The notes below the pieces were generated by a model. The model was not told the DNA's origin. It made no database searches and was given only the letters and a program-made list of their open reading frames with translations. A DNA stretch of 64,000 nt from Guillardia theta CCMP2712 (taxonomy: Eukaryota; Cryptophyceae; Pyrenomonadales; Geminigeraceae), in NCBI RefSeq assembly GCF_000315625.1, contig NW_005434668.1:354991-418990 (forward strand), read 5' to 3'. Each line of letters opens with the position of its first letter. Positions within the stretch are counted from its first letter, which is position 1. Shown here one piece after another: positions 11,293-22,471 of the stretch. The translations under genes and the position numbers were made by a program.

Positions 11293-11784
11293 GAACGCGA
11301 GAAGACAAAACAACAAGTGATGGAAGAGAGTCTCAGGCTGTTTGGCGATCAACTCTATTCCATCTCTGATCATTGCGGATTCATCGAAGAGGAGGCTATA
11401 CTTCGAGACAGTATACCCTCCTCTTCAATCAATACCTAATCCCTCATCCTCAACTGACCCGGTCACGTGCCTTCCAGCTGTCAGCTTGCAATCAGCTGGT
11501 GCATTATCTCTTCGCTGCAAGACCTCTCTGCACTACAAGGCCTGTAATCAAGGTCTGTGCGAGTGTTGACTTTCGGTCCTGCCAGCTGAGGTGATGAGGA
11601 AAATGTTCCTTTGACCCTCAGACCAGGCGATCGCTCGGGTTTAGTAGCACCAAGGGTGAGAGACTGAGAGGTTGCTACATGCCACGTCACCCATGGATCG
11701 GATACGTTCTTTATCTCTGAAAAATCCATCGAGACTCAAGGTTACCTGCCCAACGAATATGTCCCTCCTGATCGCATCAATCTC

Positions 11785-11851
11785 GTCGTCGTCGTCGACG
11801 ACGTCGTCGTCATCATCATCTTTATCATGATGATGATGATGATCGTCCTGA
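11785..11851. repeat. Trinucleotide repeat with inverted halves
   Basis: A run of GTC/GAC triplets passes into ATC triplets and then, after CTTTATC, into ATG/GAT triplets. The (ATC)n and (GAT)n halves are complementary, and the GTCGTCGACGAC centre is itself palindromic. The segment could therefore fold into a hairpin. It is not in a reading frame I can support. Confidence 0.7.
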
Positions 11852-12799
11852 TCACTTCAGCCCCCTCCATCACCCCTACTCCTCTAGGTACCCCTCCTTG
11901 CAAGGCCCCTCTCATCTCAGACCCCTGTCTCCCCCCGCATCTGATTAACTTTAGCCCCTAGCACCACCCCTGGTACCTCACAAGACCCTACCTGGTATCG
12001 CAAGCTTGCATGGAAGCGGCACCGAGGCCAAGCTGAAGTACTACGTCCAGCTGCACGGCAATGACGCAGCCGAGGTCAGTTTGGTGTCAGACTGGTATCC
12101 CTGGAAGCGCTGTTTACCTTGCGTGAAGGTCACAAGGACCCTGCTGGACATGGTCAAGTTGATTGTGAGCTCTCTGCTCAAGCCGGAGCACAACGGCTTG
12201 AGATGGGCAGGCATGGAATGATCGTGTGATCGCTTGTCGGGATACATCATATCAGCTGCTCGTCGGTGGAGTGAGAGAGGCTCAACTCAAGGTCACACTA
12301 GTACTCTAATCAAGTCTACTACTAATACTAACACAAGTTGTCTGTATTGTTGTCTGTATCCTCTGCTCTATCTATTATGTGATAGATAGTCATCACATCG
12401 CCCGTCCGAGTCACGTCCCATCAAGCCCCACGTTTCCCTCCGAGCGAAGGAGCAAAAGACTCATGGGTCGGTGGCCGGTCATATCTATAACCCACCCATC
12501 GTTGAATCTGCTGAAATTTTATCTGAGGAAGGGGTACTTCAGAGGATTCAAGGGCCCTTGCTATACGAGCAAGCAGGATACATGTTCCTAGGACAGCTGG
12601 CCATAGGGAGATACCCACCATTGTGACCTCCATGGTATCCGGGGGGCGACATGTAGCAGTGGTACCAGCCAGCCTGTCAGTAAAGGAAAACATGTGAAAA
12701 GAATCACTTTGGTCTACTCCTCAGTAGCTGTAGGAATGAAAAGTCTATTTTTAGATTCACATGTACGACACTTTTCTATGAAAGAACTCATTTTCGTTT

Positions 12800-13860
12800 C
12801 CTGTGGGACCATGATGATATTTTAGTCACCACCCACCCTCGGATCATGATTCTTTTTCTTAATACAACCTTTGTTGTGACCCAACAAGCACCCCACCTTC
12901 TATGCTGGTCCTTCGTGCAGTGAGGGGCCGTCGAGTTCTAAAGGGTGGGTACCCCCACCAACCAATCAACATTCCATGAAATTACCCCACCCCTGATACA
13001 CAAGCACCCATTTGAATGAATCTACCAGGGGTCCGTGTGATTCAATCATAAGATTTTACTCATCAAAAGATCGATGTAAAAGGTTACCGAGCCATCAGGA
13101 TAGCTTGACCCTCTCCATTTCTAACTTTCATGTGGTAAAGAAGGGGTAGGGTCCTATACCCTCCATTACCCCCTGACCTCCCACTACTGTAGCCCCGTCC
13201 GCATCAAGTGGCACGAGTGCTCCATTTAAAATAAACCTCTTAACCCCACCCTACTTAATAATCCACCGACGGATATAGACTACTCGTTATGACACCCCAC
13301 CCTTCCTAAAACCATTTTGAACCCTTTAAAGCACCCAAGACAGCTGATGCAAAAACCACCCCACCCACCGGATTGAAACAAACCGAAACACCTACCCTTG
13401 GTTTCAAAAGAAAATAGAGGACCCCACGGATCTATAAGTGGTCTAATAGAGGCTCGTGTAGGTCATATCAGGGTGGTAGGAGAGCTACGACCAACAGTGA
13501 AGCTATTCCAACGGAATGATCACCTACCCGAGCTACACAGCCCCTCCACTCTACCCATGACTCTGCCTCTTTCACATTTCACCACCCCACCAAATCTCAG
13601 TACCCCACCTAATGAACCACTGTTGCAACCCCCCTACCCCAAAGATTCCTTAAAGAAGCTAATCTGGAAGGATGAATAAGGACCTGAAGACGGAGGGGTA
13701 CCCCTGTTTCTTTCATGTCTGGAGTCAGTACCCCTGCTTCTTTCCTACCCCACCCCCGATTTACCCATCCTATCCCTTCACGCGTGCGTTGCATCCTCCT
13801 CCCCCCACCCCTCCTCCTTGTTCCACTCACCCACCCTTCCCGCCCTCCTTGCACTGATCC
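12800..13860. other. Gene-free block, dense in CCCACCC on the plus strand
   Basis: This kilobase has no supportable gene. Words such as TACCCCACCC, CCCCACCAACC and CCACCCCACCC recur in otherwise AT-containing sequence, and the C-runs are almost all on the plus strand. The tail (about 13730-13960) grades into a C/T-rich tract. Similar blocks occur at 17150-17640 and 32390-33200 (G-runs on plus), and at 41000-41215 and 57690-58340. Confidence 0.6.
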
Positions 13861-14235
13861 TTCCCCTTCCCTCCTACTCGGTTTCATCGCATCCTCACTT
13901 GCACTGAGTGCCCTCACTCTCTCTTTCCTCTCCCCTCTCTCCCCCTCCTCTTCTCCTCTCAGTGCCTTGTTGCGTCATCCCTTGCAGCTATCAGTTACTT
14001 AAACGTCGGCTACTGTGGTCCCGCTCTACAGTAATTCAGCAGAACTCAGTTTCTGTTCTCTACAAACGACACATTGATGGACTATCAATAGGCCCACCCC
14101 CCTTCTCAATTTAGCGAGCGCCAGAAGTTGTTATTGACTATTCATCTTCTGTTGGTGCACTCGAAGATTTTTGCGCACGTTGCACCACAACCCCCCACGA
14201 CTTCGTAACAGCGGTTGGGCCTAAGCCCTTCCAGT

Positions 14236-14665
14236 ATGGCGCAATCGAACATCGTAGCTCCTATGTTGGTTTCTCCTACTCCCATCCGACCGATTTCACC
14301 TGCGGGATCGCCTATAAGGTTAAGAAAGTCTCTCTGCCATGCGGGATATCTGATCTTTTTTTTACAGAGAGTCACAGCCATTGAATGAGAAACAGTGGGA
14401 ATATCATTCCAAAGACAAGTTGTGTGAAGATGAAGAGTTGGGACAAGAGATCCTAGAAATCTTTCAAGGATCCCCTCGCAGCTCAACTGTGTACAGTAAT
14501 TGTAATGCTTATGTTGATACTTTGCCCATCGTCAAGCCGCCAAGTCGCAATCAGAACCCGTTGATCAAAGACTCAATGTTCGATAACTGTCAGATCAACG
14601 ACCGTGACGTGTACATGAGCAGTTTGAGTGCGGCTGTGTATAGCGATTGGACTTCTAACAATTGA
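14236..14665 (+). CDS. Small two-exon protein, unknown
   Basis: An ATG at 14236, preceded by an in-frame stop, opens exon 1 (14236-14318). A 49-nt GT-AG intron (14319-14367) ends in a long T-run plus TTTACAG. Exon 2 (14368-14665) continues in phase to TGA, giving 126 residues. The protein starts MAQSNIVAPMLVSPTPIRPI and has an acidic middle (EDEELGQEILEIF). It contains no domain I recognise and no signal peptide or membrane segment. It converges on the fucosyltransferase-like gene ending at 14908. The splice-phase fit supports a real gene. Confidence 0.55.
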
Positions 14666-14907
14666 GAATCAATCCTTGGTGCCCTAGAAGTCTTTCTGTG
14701 AAATTTCGGCATCTTTCATTGTAGAATGTGTACAAGAACTTGATTGCACTTTCTTGAAGGATTATACATGTTCCATTGCTGTTGTAAGACTACTTTCCTT
14801 CAGTGCAATGATCTGAAATGAATATAAACGTGCCTTGATCACATATGTCAAGATTATTTCTAAATAATTCCAAACTAATGAATAAAAGCCAGAAAAGAAT
14901 ACAGCGA

Positions 14908-16546
14908 TCATTTCGGTGTACACAGCTGTTCACCGACCTCGACACATCGGACAGGTGCTGGAGGCAACTTGCATTCCACAGCGATGCAGTTTCCGTTCTG
15001 AACATGATGAAGGCGAACAGTTCCAGTCGGATCCTACACAAGTAAGAAAACACATGTGTTTCTTATGTCTTACCTTGCACGATAACATCGCGGCCAAGAT
15101 TAAGAACGTTGAGTTCGTGGTTCCAACCATTCGAACGCTCTGAGCTAGATGAAAGAGCGAAGCTACACCCTCAACCACCTGCCAAGGAAAAAGTTACCCT
15201 GAACATTGGAGGTTAAAAGCCAATAGACGCAGTCCAACCTCATCAAAGGAACTTCTTCCATGTGCGCTGCTGACGTGGACAGAAACATTTCTGTCCCCGT
15301 GAAGCCCTTCGAAGAATCGGTTCGCCTCCTGGATGCCCTTCTCAGCGTCTGAGAAGATAGAGATGCGGCCGTCTTCCTTCCCCTCTGAAAGGTTGAGAGC
15401 ACAGCGAAGCGCAGTCAAACGAGTCTCTTCGTTCATCAAGAAAGTTCTCAAGTGAACTCCAGTAAAGTTTGCATGGCTTGGCATCCTCCTATTCATTCTC
15501 CACAGTCTGAACGCAACTATCTTTGAGGGCTTCATCAAGTACTGGAGGACTGGGTAGAAGCAGCACTCTCTCCCCATCATCCGTTCTAGCGGGGCTCGCA
15601 GATGCGGGTTGTCAAGGATGAGATGAGAGTAGAAGTACCCGTAGGATGAGAAAACTTGGATCACTCGTGATCGGAAGTGCTGGTTAAGATCCTCCTCAGT
15701 GCGCAGCAACGAGAGGAAGTTTTCGTCGTCGTCATGGAAGGAATGCCAGAACTTGACATCCTGGTGAAACTTCGCTCCATCGTGTTTGGTGACAACAACG
15801 TTGAAATCGAGGATGTGCGGAACATCAAGGAGATCGTGAAGTGCTCCCATAAACGACAACTCCCTGTTGGGATGTTTCCTTGGAGTAGTATCCACCGGCC
15901 AATCAACCAATAGCCCTCTGTCCCCCAGAACAAGACAAAGAATCATGCTTGAGGCTATTGCGAAGAGCCTATTGGCAAACCCAGTGAAGGGGTTGATGCG
16001 GACGAGCAGTACCTTCTTCTCAGCAACCTGCAACATTGTCTCGTCCTGCAGAGCCTCGAAGGCCTTGAAAGGATTGCTGTCTGCATTCTTGGAAGGAACA
16101 GAGGCAAGATGGCGGTCTACCTCATCATCATCTTTGCGCATGTCTTGCTGCTGGTCTTGTTGAAGTGTTCTCGTCCCCTGAATCTCACAACCCTCTGGGT
16201 ACCTGCGGCGTCTTGCTGTTGGAAGGTAAACTGCCTCGACGGCTTCGCACCCTTCATTTCCACACCATCGAAAGAAGGTCTGCGCCCTCTCTAAACATAG
16301 CCTTTCTAGTTTGTACGCGATACCGCTGTCCTCCCAGGTCCCGTTGACTATGCTTGTCCTTCGACAAGCTCCTACCAAGTGGCAGCGTCCAAAGTCCTCG
16401 TAAACGTATGGCTCCTCTTCGGCGTCTAAGCTGGCAACCAACGACGATGCGAGGAGGATGCTGAGAACTGGTATGGAGAAGGGCAGACTCTGCATCTTGA
16501 ATGATCCTGCGCGATCGGTTTTCGTGCCTGGATGTCCGAGCCACAT
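14908..16546 (-). CDS. Fucosyltransferase-like secretory-pathway glycosyltransferase
   Basis: Three exons (16546-15239, 15178-15074, 15033-14908) join in phase to 512 residues. A short N-terminal tail is followed by a hydrophobic segment (SIPVLSILLASSLVASL), read as a signal peptide or type II Golgi anchor; a second possible start is at 16495. The body has INPFTGFANRLFAIAS, resembling the GxGNR motif of GT37/GT10-like fucosyltransferases. It also has FTGVHLRTF, like their G(I/V)xxR motif, and a late VGTTNSTFLILAA resembling the STFgyvA block that spans introns here. Cys-rich N- and C-terminal parts fit a lumenal enzyme. GDP-fucose use is inferred from these motifs; another glycosyltransferase activity is possible. 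The last exon is the least certain. Confidence 0.6.
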
Positions 16547-16739
16547 CCTCTTCACAGATGCGCCCCCCCAGCTACCATGGGTAAAGAAGTAGTTGTGCCA
16601 TGAAGGTTCTTAAATGAAAGTTGGTTTGGATGAAATGAGAAGAAGACTGCACAAGTTCAATGAAGTTCATGCTATCATCGTAGCTTCAGTACCTCCTCCT
16701 ACACCCGCACTCGTCTGCCATCACAGATTCAGATGCTGG

Positions 16740-16835
16740 TCCCGGTACCGCCGGGCCCGGGCCGCCGGGCCGAGTCCTTCACTAGTTATTAATCTCTCTC
16801 CTCGTGCTGATTTTTAACTGAACTTTGAGTAAAGA
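16740..16835. repeat. Second copy of the dispersed GC-rich repeat
   Basis: A GCCGGGCCCGGGCCGCCGGG island at about 16751-16770 is followed by CTCGTGCTGATTTTTAACTG and AACTTTGAGTAAA, ending near 16834. The second part matches 3447-3481 at nearly every base. Orientation is the same in both copies. Just beyond, on the minus strand near 16850, is a GGTTCAAAGCC word that fits a Pol III B-box, but no matching A-box or tRNA fold was found. Confidence 0.55.
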
Positions 16836-17149
16836 GGTATACTCCGGGCTTTGAACCCGCTCCGAGTAAAAGGGCGCGGCCTGTTACGTGACACACAACA
16901 CCTTGAGACCTCTTGAGCACCTGAAGGGTAAAGGCTGATGGTTGGTGATTCCCTAAGTGTGTCCATAAGCCTTCCGTTTGTCTGTACCCCTTATTATGAG
17001 TCCAACATCCCCACAGATAGGAGTGCTTTAGACCCTGTTCCAGTTCACCACCCCAGAATCTCGATGTACCCCACCCACGTCAAATTGTATGGATTGTCGA
17101 CTGCAGGAAAACCGTAAAGCGGCAGACGAAAAAGAAAGATTTCAGTACC

Positions 17150-17645
17150 TGCTAGGGGTGGGGTTATCAAATCGACTTGTCATGTGGGGGTGGGTACTAT
17201 TTTCATTCGTCTACCAGGGTCCTTGGCTACACTAGTTTGAGAAGATGGGTGGGTAGAGTAGTGGATTGTTGGGGTGGGTACTGTGGTGGGGTGGGTATTG
17301 TGTTGGTGGACAAGAAGAAAGGCGCATTAACACCAAGGCCGGTAGTGTACCCTACCCTCTGTCATCAAATTTAAGAGTTGAGGTAACCCATCAATTAGAA
17401 TGAAAATATGGCTTTAATGTGGGGTACTTACCAAAAGTGGTGGGTAGGGGTACTTCGTTGAGGAAACCAAGAAAAAAAGAAACCCCGTCGTTTCACCAAT
17501 ATTGGGGTCTCAACGGAGATGTGGGGTGGGTGGATTTATGAATATTTCAATCAAATATTCCAATAATTAACTTGACATTTGAAATTTCATAGAGACATTT
17601 AATGGAGGGTGCAGAAACTTACGGTGAAGGTGGGTGGGGGAATCA
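17150..17645. other. Gene-free block dense in GGGTGGG on the plus strand
   Basis: The stretch between the fucosyltransferase-like gene and the next small gene has no supportable coding sequence. It is rich in GGGGTGGGTAC-like words on the plus strand, the mirror of 12800-13860, and contains AT-rich interludes such as 17535-17580. Confidence 0.55.
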
Positions 17646-17981
17646 GGCCTCAACCCACGGTCTCCGAAACAAGGAAGGGGAACGAGGACGAAAGCTTCTG
17701 CGCGCTGGTGAGGAGCGAAGCTGCGGTTTGAAGGGAGAAGAGAGAGACAAGAAGGAAGAGGGAAGGCCGTTGAGTGAATAGAGTTTCATGGACTGAGGGG
17801 AGTGAGTAGCAAGGGGAGCAGAGAGGAAACATTCAAAAACGGGGAAGACGTGGTGTGTTCAGACTGTCTCCGAAGCTTGGTTGAAGCTGGGAAGACGAAA
17901 AGGAGGCTGAAACATGTTGACTCGGAAGCCCTGAGACGGGAAAGCTCTAGTGGTTGTGCGTGAAAATCTGGCAAATCCAAG

Positions 17982-18338
17982 ATGGGTTGTGCAATGATAA
18001 CGCCAGTTGCTGTTGAAGAACAGAACGAGATTGAGATAATGATCCAAAACACGAGACTGAATCGCATAATGATGACCGATAATCGATTCATTAAGGAGTT
18101 CTCAGAAGATAACAGCCAAGGGCTAATCAGGGAGGACTCAAAGGATTCAACTTCATCGCAATTCAAAGTTGGATGGACGGCGCTGCTGGTAGAGGAAAGA
18201 TATTTCCATACCATCGATGAGCCAAAAGTGTTGCTGCTGAGACCCTCGCCTGGTAAGCGTCCTGCTTGATCTTGAATGGAGAGCAGAGCCCTCAAGCTTC
18301 GTTGTGGAGCCCTCCTACTAGCATGCGGCTACAAGTAA
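17982..18338 (+). CDS. Small protein with MGC N-terminus, unknown
   Basis: An ATG at 17982 in good context (AAGATGG) opens exon 1 (17982-18252). A GTAAGC donor and a CTACTAG acceptor define a 69-nt intron, and exon 2 (18322-18338) ends in TAA. The product is 95 residues, beginning MGCAMITPVAVEEQNEIEI. Gly2-Cys3 resembles N-myristoylation plus palmitoylation sites, so membrane attachment is possible (inference). The middle is polar, with a WTALLVEERYFH segment. An AATAAA-like signal (TTGAATAAATCG) lies near 18455. No family is recognised. Confidence 0.45.
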
Positions 18339-18568
18339 ACTGCCCTCGTTGAGTTTCATTGCAAACAAAACAGAGGTAGACTGAGCGAAGTGATGCATCT
18401 ATACCATGAAATCTAGGACTTTGGTGTATCGCACAAGATTGTAACATAACTGTTGAATAAATCGACTACTGTGCAGAACTCCAATGCAGAACTCCAGTGA
18501 AACGAAAGGGGGGAAGGGTCATCAATCGCACGACATCGAGCTGTTTGATTCCGTATCTTGCTCGTAAG

Positions 18569-19815
18569 CTATGCCTTGGCCGTTGGCTTGAAAAATGCAG
18601 TCATTGCCTGCTGAAGAGCATCAAGACGACGATTGAGAAACTCCGTGGAAGCGGATGACCTGCATGCCCTTTGTGGGTATTTTATCCGCCTTGGAACTTG
18701 TCTTTGATTTCTTCTGCTGCGATCCGGGAGCTGCAGGAGCATCAGAGGAACCAGAGAGGAGATTCCCCGGTAGAGCAGGACCTTGTTCTGCCTCCCTCTT
18801 GGAGGGCCCCGAGTTGTGAGTGCGATACCTCTCATCGCCTGGAGAGGAAATTTCCTGGATAGTAAGTGAGCTATGATGCACCCCATCTCGCAACGTGTGC
18901 CTTTCACCTTAGTTTTTGTGAGATGTTCTGCTGTTACCCCAAACGAGGCCTTCAGGCTCTGCACCCACTGCTCGGCGAGGTAATCTCCCACTAACAGAAT
19001 TCCAAATATCATGCGCTCGCGCTCAGACCGGATTCCATCGGCCTGTTCCTGTGTGTGAAGGTCAGGATCCCTTGATATCTTCACAGGATCTGACCATCAA
19101 CTTGATCTTTTCTGACATAGACTCTTCCTTCGAAGGGTCTGCTACAACCTTGGCATCACAACGCCAATCCCTGCAACTGAACCCCGGGTATACATACTCG
19201 ACAACAGCGAAAACTTTCGATCGCATCCAACCCAGAACTTTGTCATCGCTGAGCCGAAAGTACTGGTCATCGCCAACGAGCTGTACATCGCACAAAACAG
19301 AAAGATCGTCTTGTTTCGTGACAGAATTCAAGATCGACGCGCTTTCATCGTCTGGGTTGTCAATGAAAATCTGTTCTTTGCTGCAGAAACGGCCAGCGTG
19401 CTCAGCCGTCTTATTCCTGGCCTGCTCCAGAGGTCAAAACACTGGAGACTCATGTGTCCTGGGTGCCACTCACCTTTTCCAGGAAAGGGAGCGCCAAGAA
19501 AAGAGGATCGACCCTGGTAGCAAGGAAGAAGTCCCCTTCAGCGATGCACGAGTCTCCGACGAACCAGCAAGAATACTTGTTTCTCTTCGCTCTCTTCACT
19601 TCCAGCACTGCCGTCACCATGTCAGAAGAAGACGAGGAAGACGGGGCGATACCTTTGCTGTCGATGTGTAGGTACAACACTCGCTCTTTCCCGATGTTGT
19701 GACTGCACCTGAAGAACTTGTGCAAGCCCGAATCACTGCCGAGCAATCTCCCATCTTCAATGATCAGAATCCTCTTGTTGCTGTTGGATACTGGGCGCTG
19801 ATCAGCAGAAGGCAT
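18569..19815 (-). CDS. RNASEH2B: Ribonuclease H2 subunit B
   Basis: Five exons (19815-19474, 19421-19095, 19048-18908, 18854-18660, 18610-18569) join in phase to 348 residues; human RNASEH2B is slightly shorter. The N-terminal triple-barrel region shows KRILIIEDG, LHKFFRC and the family signature YSCWFVGDS followed by TRVDPLFLALPFLEK. The next exon has LCDVQLVGDDQYFRL and LSDDKVLGWMRSKV, then the helical part (ILLVGDYLAEQW). The C-terminus is a lysine/serine tail ending in QQAMTAFF, a PCNA-interacting (PIP) box split by the last intron. The subunit has no active site; it scaffolds the heterotrimer that removes ribonucleotides from DNA and tethers it to PCNA. Identification is strong; exact splice sites in exon 2 are slightly uncertain. 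Confidence 0.85.
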
Positions 19816-19929
19816 CTAGAAAAAAGTCAAGACAGTCTCGAATCGCAAAGGTACGGAATTTGTTATTATGGTGAACATTGATACTAAGGAAACACCCTCC
19901 GCTCGTCCCATCTGATAAATAGCTCTCCT

Positions 19930-20110
19930 CTCCTTGTTGTCCCTTCCTGCTTCCCTGTCTCCTAACCTCCCCCCTGCCCCCCTCCCCTCTCCTTCCCTCC
20001 CTCTCTCCCCGTCTCCTTCTCTCCTCCCTCCCCCTCTCTTCCCCCCTTGCTTCATCTTGCCTCAACCTCTTTCTCCTCTCTCTCTCTCTCTCTCTCTCTC
20101 TTGCTCTCAC
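19930..20110. repeat. Pyrimidine tract with (CT)n microsatellite
   Basis: A strongly C/T-biased tract upstream of RNASEH2B ends in an almost pure CT dinucleotide run at about 20074-20102. It carries no coding potential beyond low-complexity frames. Confidence 0.85.
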
Positions 20111-20239
20111 TATCTCTCCAATTGTGCCTCTCTTCCCCTTGTTCCCCATCCGAACCATTTTTTGCGGGAAACGAAGGGCCTTTTGGTCGGAGAGACTTTA
20201 GAAAATTGTGGAGTTTCGCAGGACTCCGATTAACTCAGT

Positions 20240-20690
20240 TGGCACTGCCGCAGCACCGTAGCACCGTGACGGTGATCGGACCGTACTCCGCCATACCGTC
20301 CGGGCCCCCGGGCGGCCGGGCGGCGGGTCCCGGTGACAACGCCGCGTGGAGGCCGGGCGGCTGCCGAGGGGAGGCTACCCGGCTACCGTACGGTGAAACT
20401 TTTGCAAATAATATGATAGATGATCGGATAAGAAGTTAACAAGTTTACTCTGTACGGCCCGGTGACTCATGATCGGCTAAGACCGTCTCTGAGCCTCGAG
20501 GCTCAGCCAAACTTCCGAATCCGATAAGTTCTGAGAACAGAAGTCCGAATCCGGCTTGAATAGCTCTGACCTTACTCCGGGAGCTATGGAACCGTGCCTG
20601 GTGCCAGCGAAGTTCACTCAGTGGGCCCCGCCGGGGCGCCGTTTCTGCATCACTGAGTCATTCAGGTAGACCCGAGCACCCTGGAACTTG
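20240..20690. repeat. GC-rich island of the dispersed repeat family
   Basis: This gene-free stretch between RNASEH2B and the TPR-RING gene contains GGTGATCGGACCG, CCGGGCCCCCGGGCGG and GGGCCCCGCCGGGGCGCC palindromes. It also contains CACTGAGTCA and ACTCAGTGGGC words that recur in the islands near 27800 and 55550. It ends just before the TPR-RING stop codon. Confidence 0.5.
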
Positions 20691-20704
20691 AACTTCCGGG
20701 AAGT

Positions 20705-22420
20705 TCATGGGCGATAGACTTTCATCGTGTGAGGAGGGGTAGACTTCACGTTGCAGACAGGGCATCTGTCGATGACGCCTTGCTCGAGCAGCAACGAACA
20801 AACTTCACAGATCGCCAGGTGACCGCAGGGCACAATCACATGCGACAGCACATTCTCCATGCAGATCACGCACTCGTCCTCTCCTTTGTCGCTCCTTGCA
20901 TCCATAGCTACCCCTCCACCCGCGGCACTGTGCCCTGCTGCCTTGCTCTCAGCCATGTCCTGCGGTAGTTGTATCGCTCCTCCTGCCGCATCCCTTTCTC
21001 CTCCTCCGACCTCACTTCTTCCTCCTCCTGCAACTCCTGCACAGATCTCATCATCACCGCTGGGGCTTATCACATCTTTCTGCTCGAGAGGGGCAAGAGG
21101 AGAGCACTCATCGTCGAAGGAGGAAGTCAGCCAGGAGCGCATGGCAAGCGGAGGATGCTGGAAGCCTGCGAACTTTGTCTTGGTTCTCAGCATTCCAGGA
21201 AGACGTGGAGCCCTGTCAGAGTCGAGGATCGTACGGCCAGCCGCCGCTTCCCTGAACCCGCTTTCTCTGGAGCTCTCAAGCAGCTCGTCCACACCATGAC
21301 GAGGTCTAGTCAGCTCTGAGGAGGGGGAGAGCGATCCAGCAGGAGGATCGTAGCCTTGAGCGAGTTGCCGGACGCCAAGACTAGCAATGTCGTCGAGAGC
21401 AGCAGCCATGGCAGGGGCCGTACTTCCCTCCTCCTGCCCGTCCTCCCCTCCCTCCTTGCCCGTGCGATTGAAAGTCAAGGGATCGCTCCAGGAGCTGAAC
21501 TTGGCTCTGCTCCCGTACCTGATTCTCACGCTTACCTCCAGTCTCGCGCAGACAGCATGCAGCGGCAGAGGCTGCACAGAGCAGACAAGGTCCCCGTGCA
21601 CCGTCAGGATGGGATAGCAGTGCTCGTTCACCCTCAGCTGGGAGTGTGTTGGGAAAAGCGAGGAGGAGGATGCATGGAAGCACTTGTTCTCAGGGTCCAC
21701 CAGGAACGTCACTGTCAAGAGCTTCGCCGACATCTCCACCACCCTAACCCCCCTCGGCTTCGGGCACCTGCACCTCAACCCTCTCGAGTCCTGGGACTGC
21801 TCCTGCTCCATCTCAGCGAGGAGGTGGCGTGCCTGGTAGTCAGCAGCGTCTTCGAGCTTCTCCTCCTCCTCCTTCATGTCTCTCAGCGCTGAGCGCGTAA
21901 TCTCGTGGGAAGGGTCCAGACGCAGGGCAGCCGCGAAAAGCTCCTCGGCCTTTCTGATGTCACGATCCTTCCTCCACAGCAGGCAGGCATAGTTGTGGAG
22001 GGAGAGGACATGCGTCGGGCAGAGCCGCAGGGCCCTCTTCAACACTTGCTCGGCCTTGGTGAAATCATTCTGTTTGCACAGCAGATGTCCGTAGTTGCTG
22101 AGGACTCCCAGGTCGCGCGAGTTCTTGGTGAAAGCTCTCTCCATGCAGCAGCACGCCTCCTCCAATCGCCCCTCATCATCGAGCAGGATCGACAGGTTCG
22201 TCAGGCATTCGACATTGTCCGGCTGGATCTCAAGGCTCTTGCGGTAGAAACTCTCTGCTGACTGCAACTTCCCCATCCTGTGGAGGACCGTCGCCAGCCC
22301 GAAGAGAGAGCGCGAGTCCCTCGGGTTCTCCTGGGTAGCTCGCTGAAACAGCCTGAAGCTCTGCAGCAGAGCAGCGTCTCGCTTCTTTGCTTCTTGCGCT
22401 GCATTCGTTTCTTCTGACAT
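20705..22420 (-). CDS. TPR-repeat protein with C-terminal RING finger, putative E3 ubiquitin ligase
   Basis: A single-exon frame of 571 residues starts at ATG 22420. Residues about 20-190 form tetratricopeptide repeats (FGLATVLHRMGKLQSAESFY, then LTNLSILLDDEGRLEEA and LHNYACLLWRKDRDIRKAEE). A middle region (about 230-320) ending FSSWSDPLTF looks like a beta-sandwich, perhaps fibronectin type III; this is inference. A low-complexity Gly/Ala/Ser linker leads to a C-terminal RING (about 522-560): CVICMEN, PCGHLAICEVC and RCPVC, a C3HC4 type like those of MUL1 and IAP proteins. TPRs would bind substrates or chaperones and the RING would recruit an E2. No intron, unlike most neighbours. Its promoter side carries a 3 x 27-bp tandem repeat. 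Confidence 0.8.
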   Translation of the reverse strand: MSEETNAAQEAKKRDAALLQSFRLFQRATQENPRDSRSLFGLATVLHRMGKLQSAESFYRKSLEIQPDNVECLTNLSILLDDEGRLEEACCCMERAFTKNSRDLGVLSNYGHLLCKQNDFTKAEQVLKRALRLCPTHVLSLHNYACLLWRKDRDIRKAEELFAAALRLDPSHEITRSALRDMKEEEEKLEDAADYQARHLLAEMEQEQSQDSRGLRCRCPKPRGVRVVEMSAKLLTVTFLVDPENKCFHASSSSLFPTHSQLRVNEHCYPILTVHGDLVCSVQPLPLHAVCARLEVSVRIRYGSRAKFSSWSDPLTFNRTGKEGGEDGQEEGSTAPAMAAALDDIASLGVRQLAQGYDPPAGSLSPSSELTRPRHGVDELLESSRESGFREAAAGRTILDSDRAPRLPGMLRTKTKFAGFQHPPLAMRSWLTSSFDDECSPLAPLEQKDVISPSGDDEICAGVAGGGRSEVGGGERDAAGGAIQLPQDMAESKAAGHSAAGGGVAMDARSDKGEDECVICMENVLSHVIVPCGHLAICEVCSLLLEQGVIDRCPVCNVKSTPPHTMKVYRP

Positions 22421-22471
22421 GCGTCAAGGAGCAACCGGAGTCAAGACATGCCCTCCTTCACATGGTATCAC

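Noticed and set aside
13609-13917. Gly/Arg-rich minus-strand frame opposite the C-rich block
   Set aside because: It is compositional and depends entirely on CCC-run density.
16845-16930. tRNA-like sequence on the minus strand with B-box GGTTCAAAGCC
   Set aside because: Complementary end segments can be found, but there is no A-box, no valid anticodon arm and wrong spacing between the T-arm and acceptor stem.
18569-19084. Single 171-codon minus-strand protein
   Set aside because: It is a read-through of two introns of RNASEH2B. The spliced model recovers the family signature and the PIP box.
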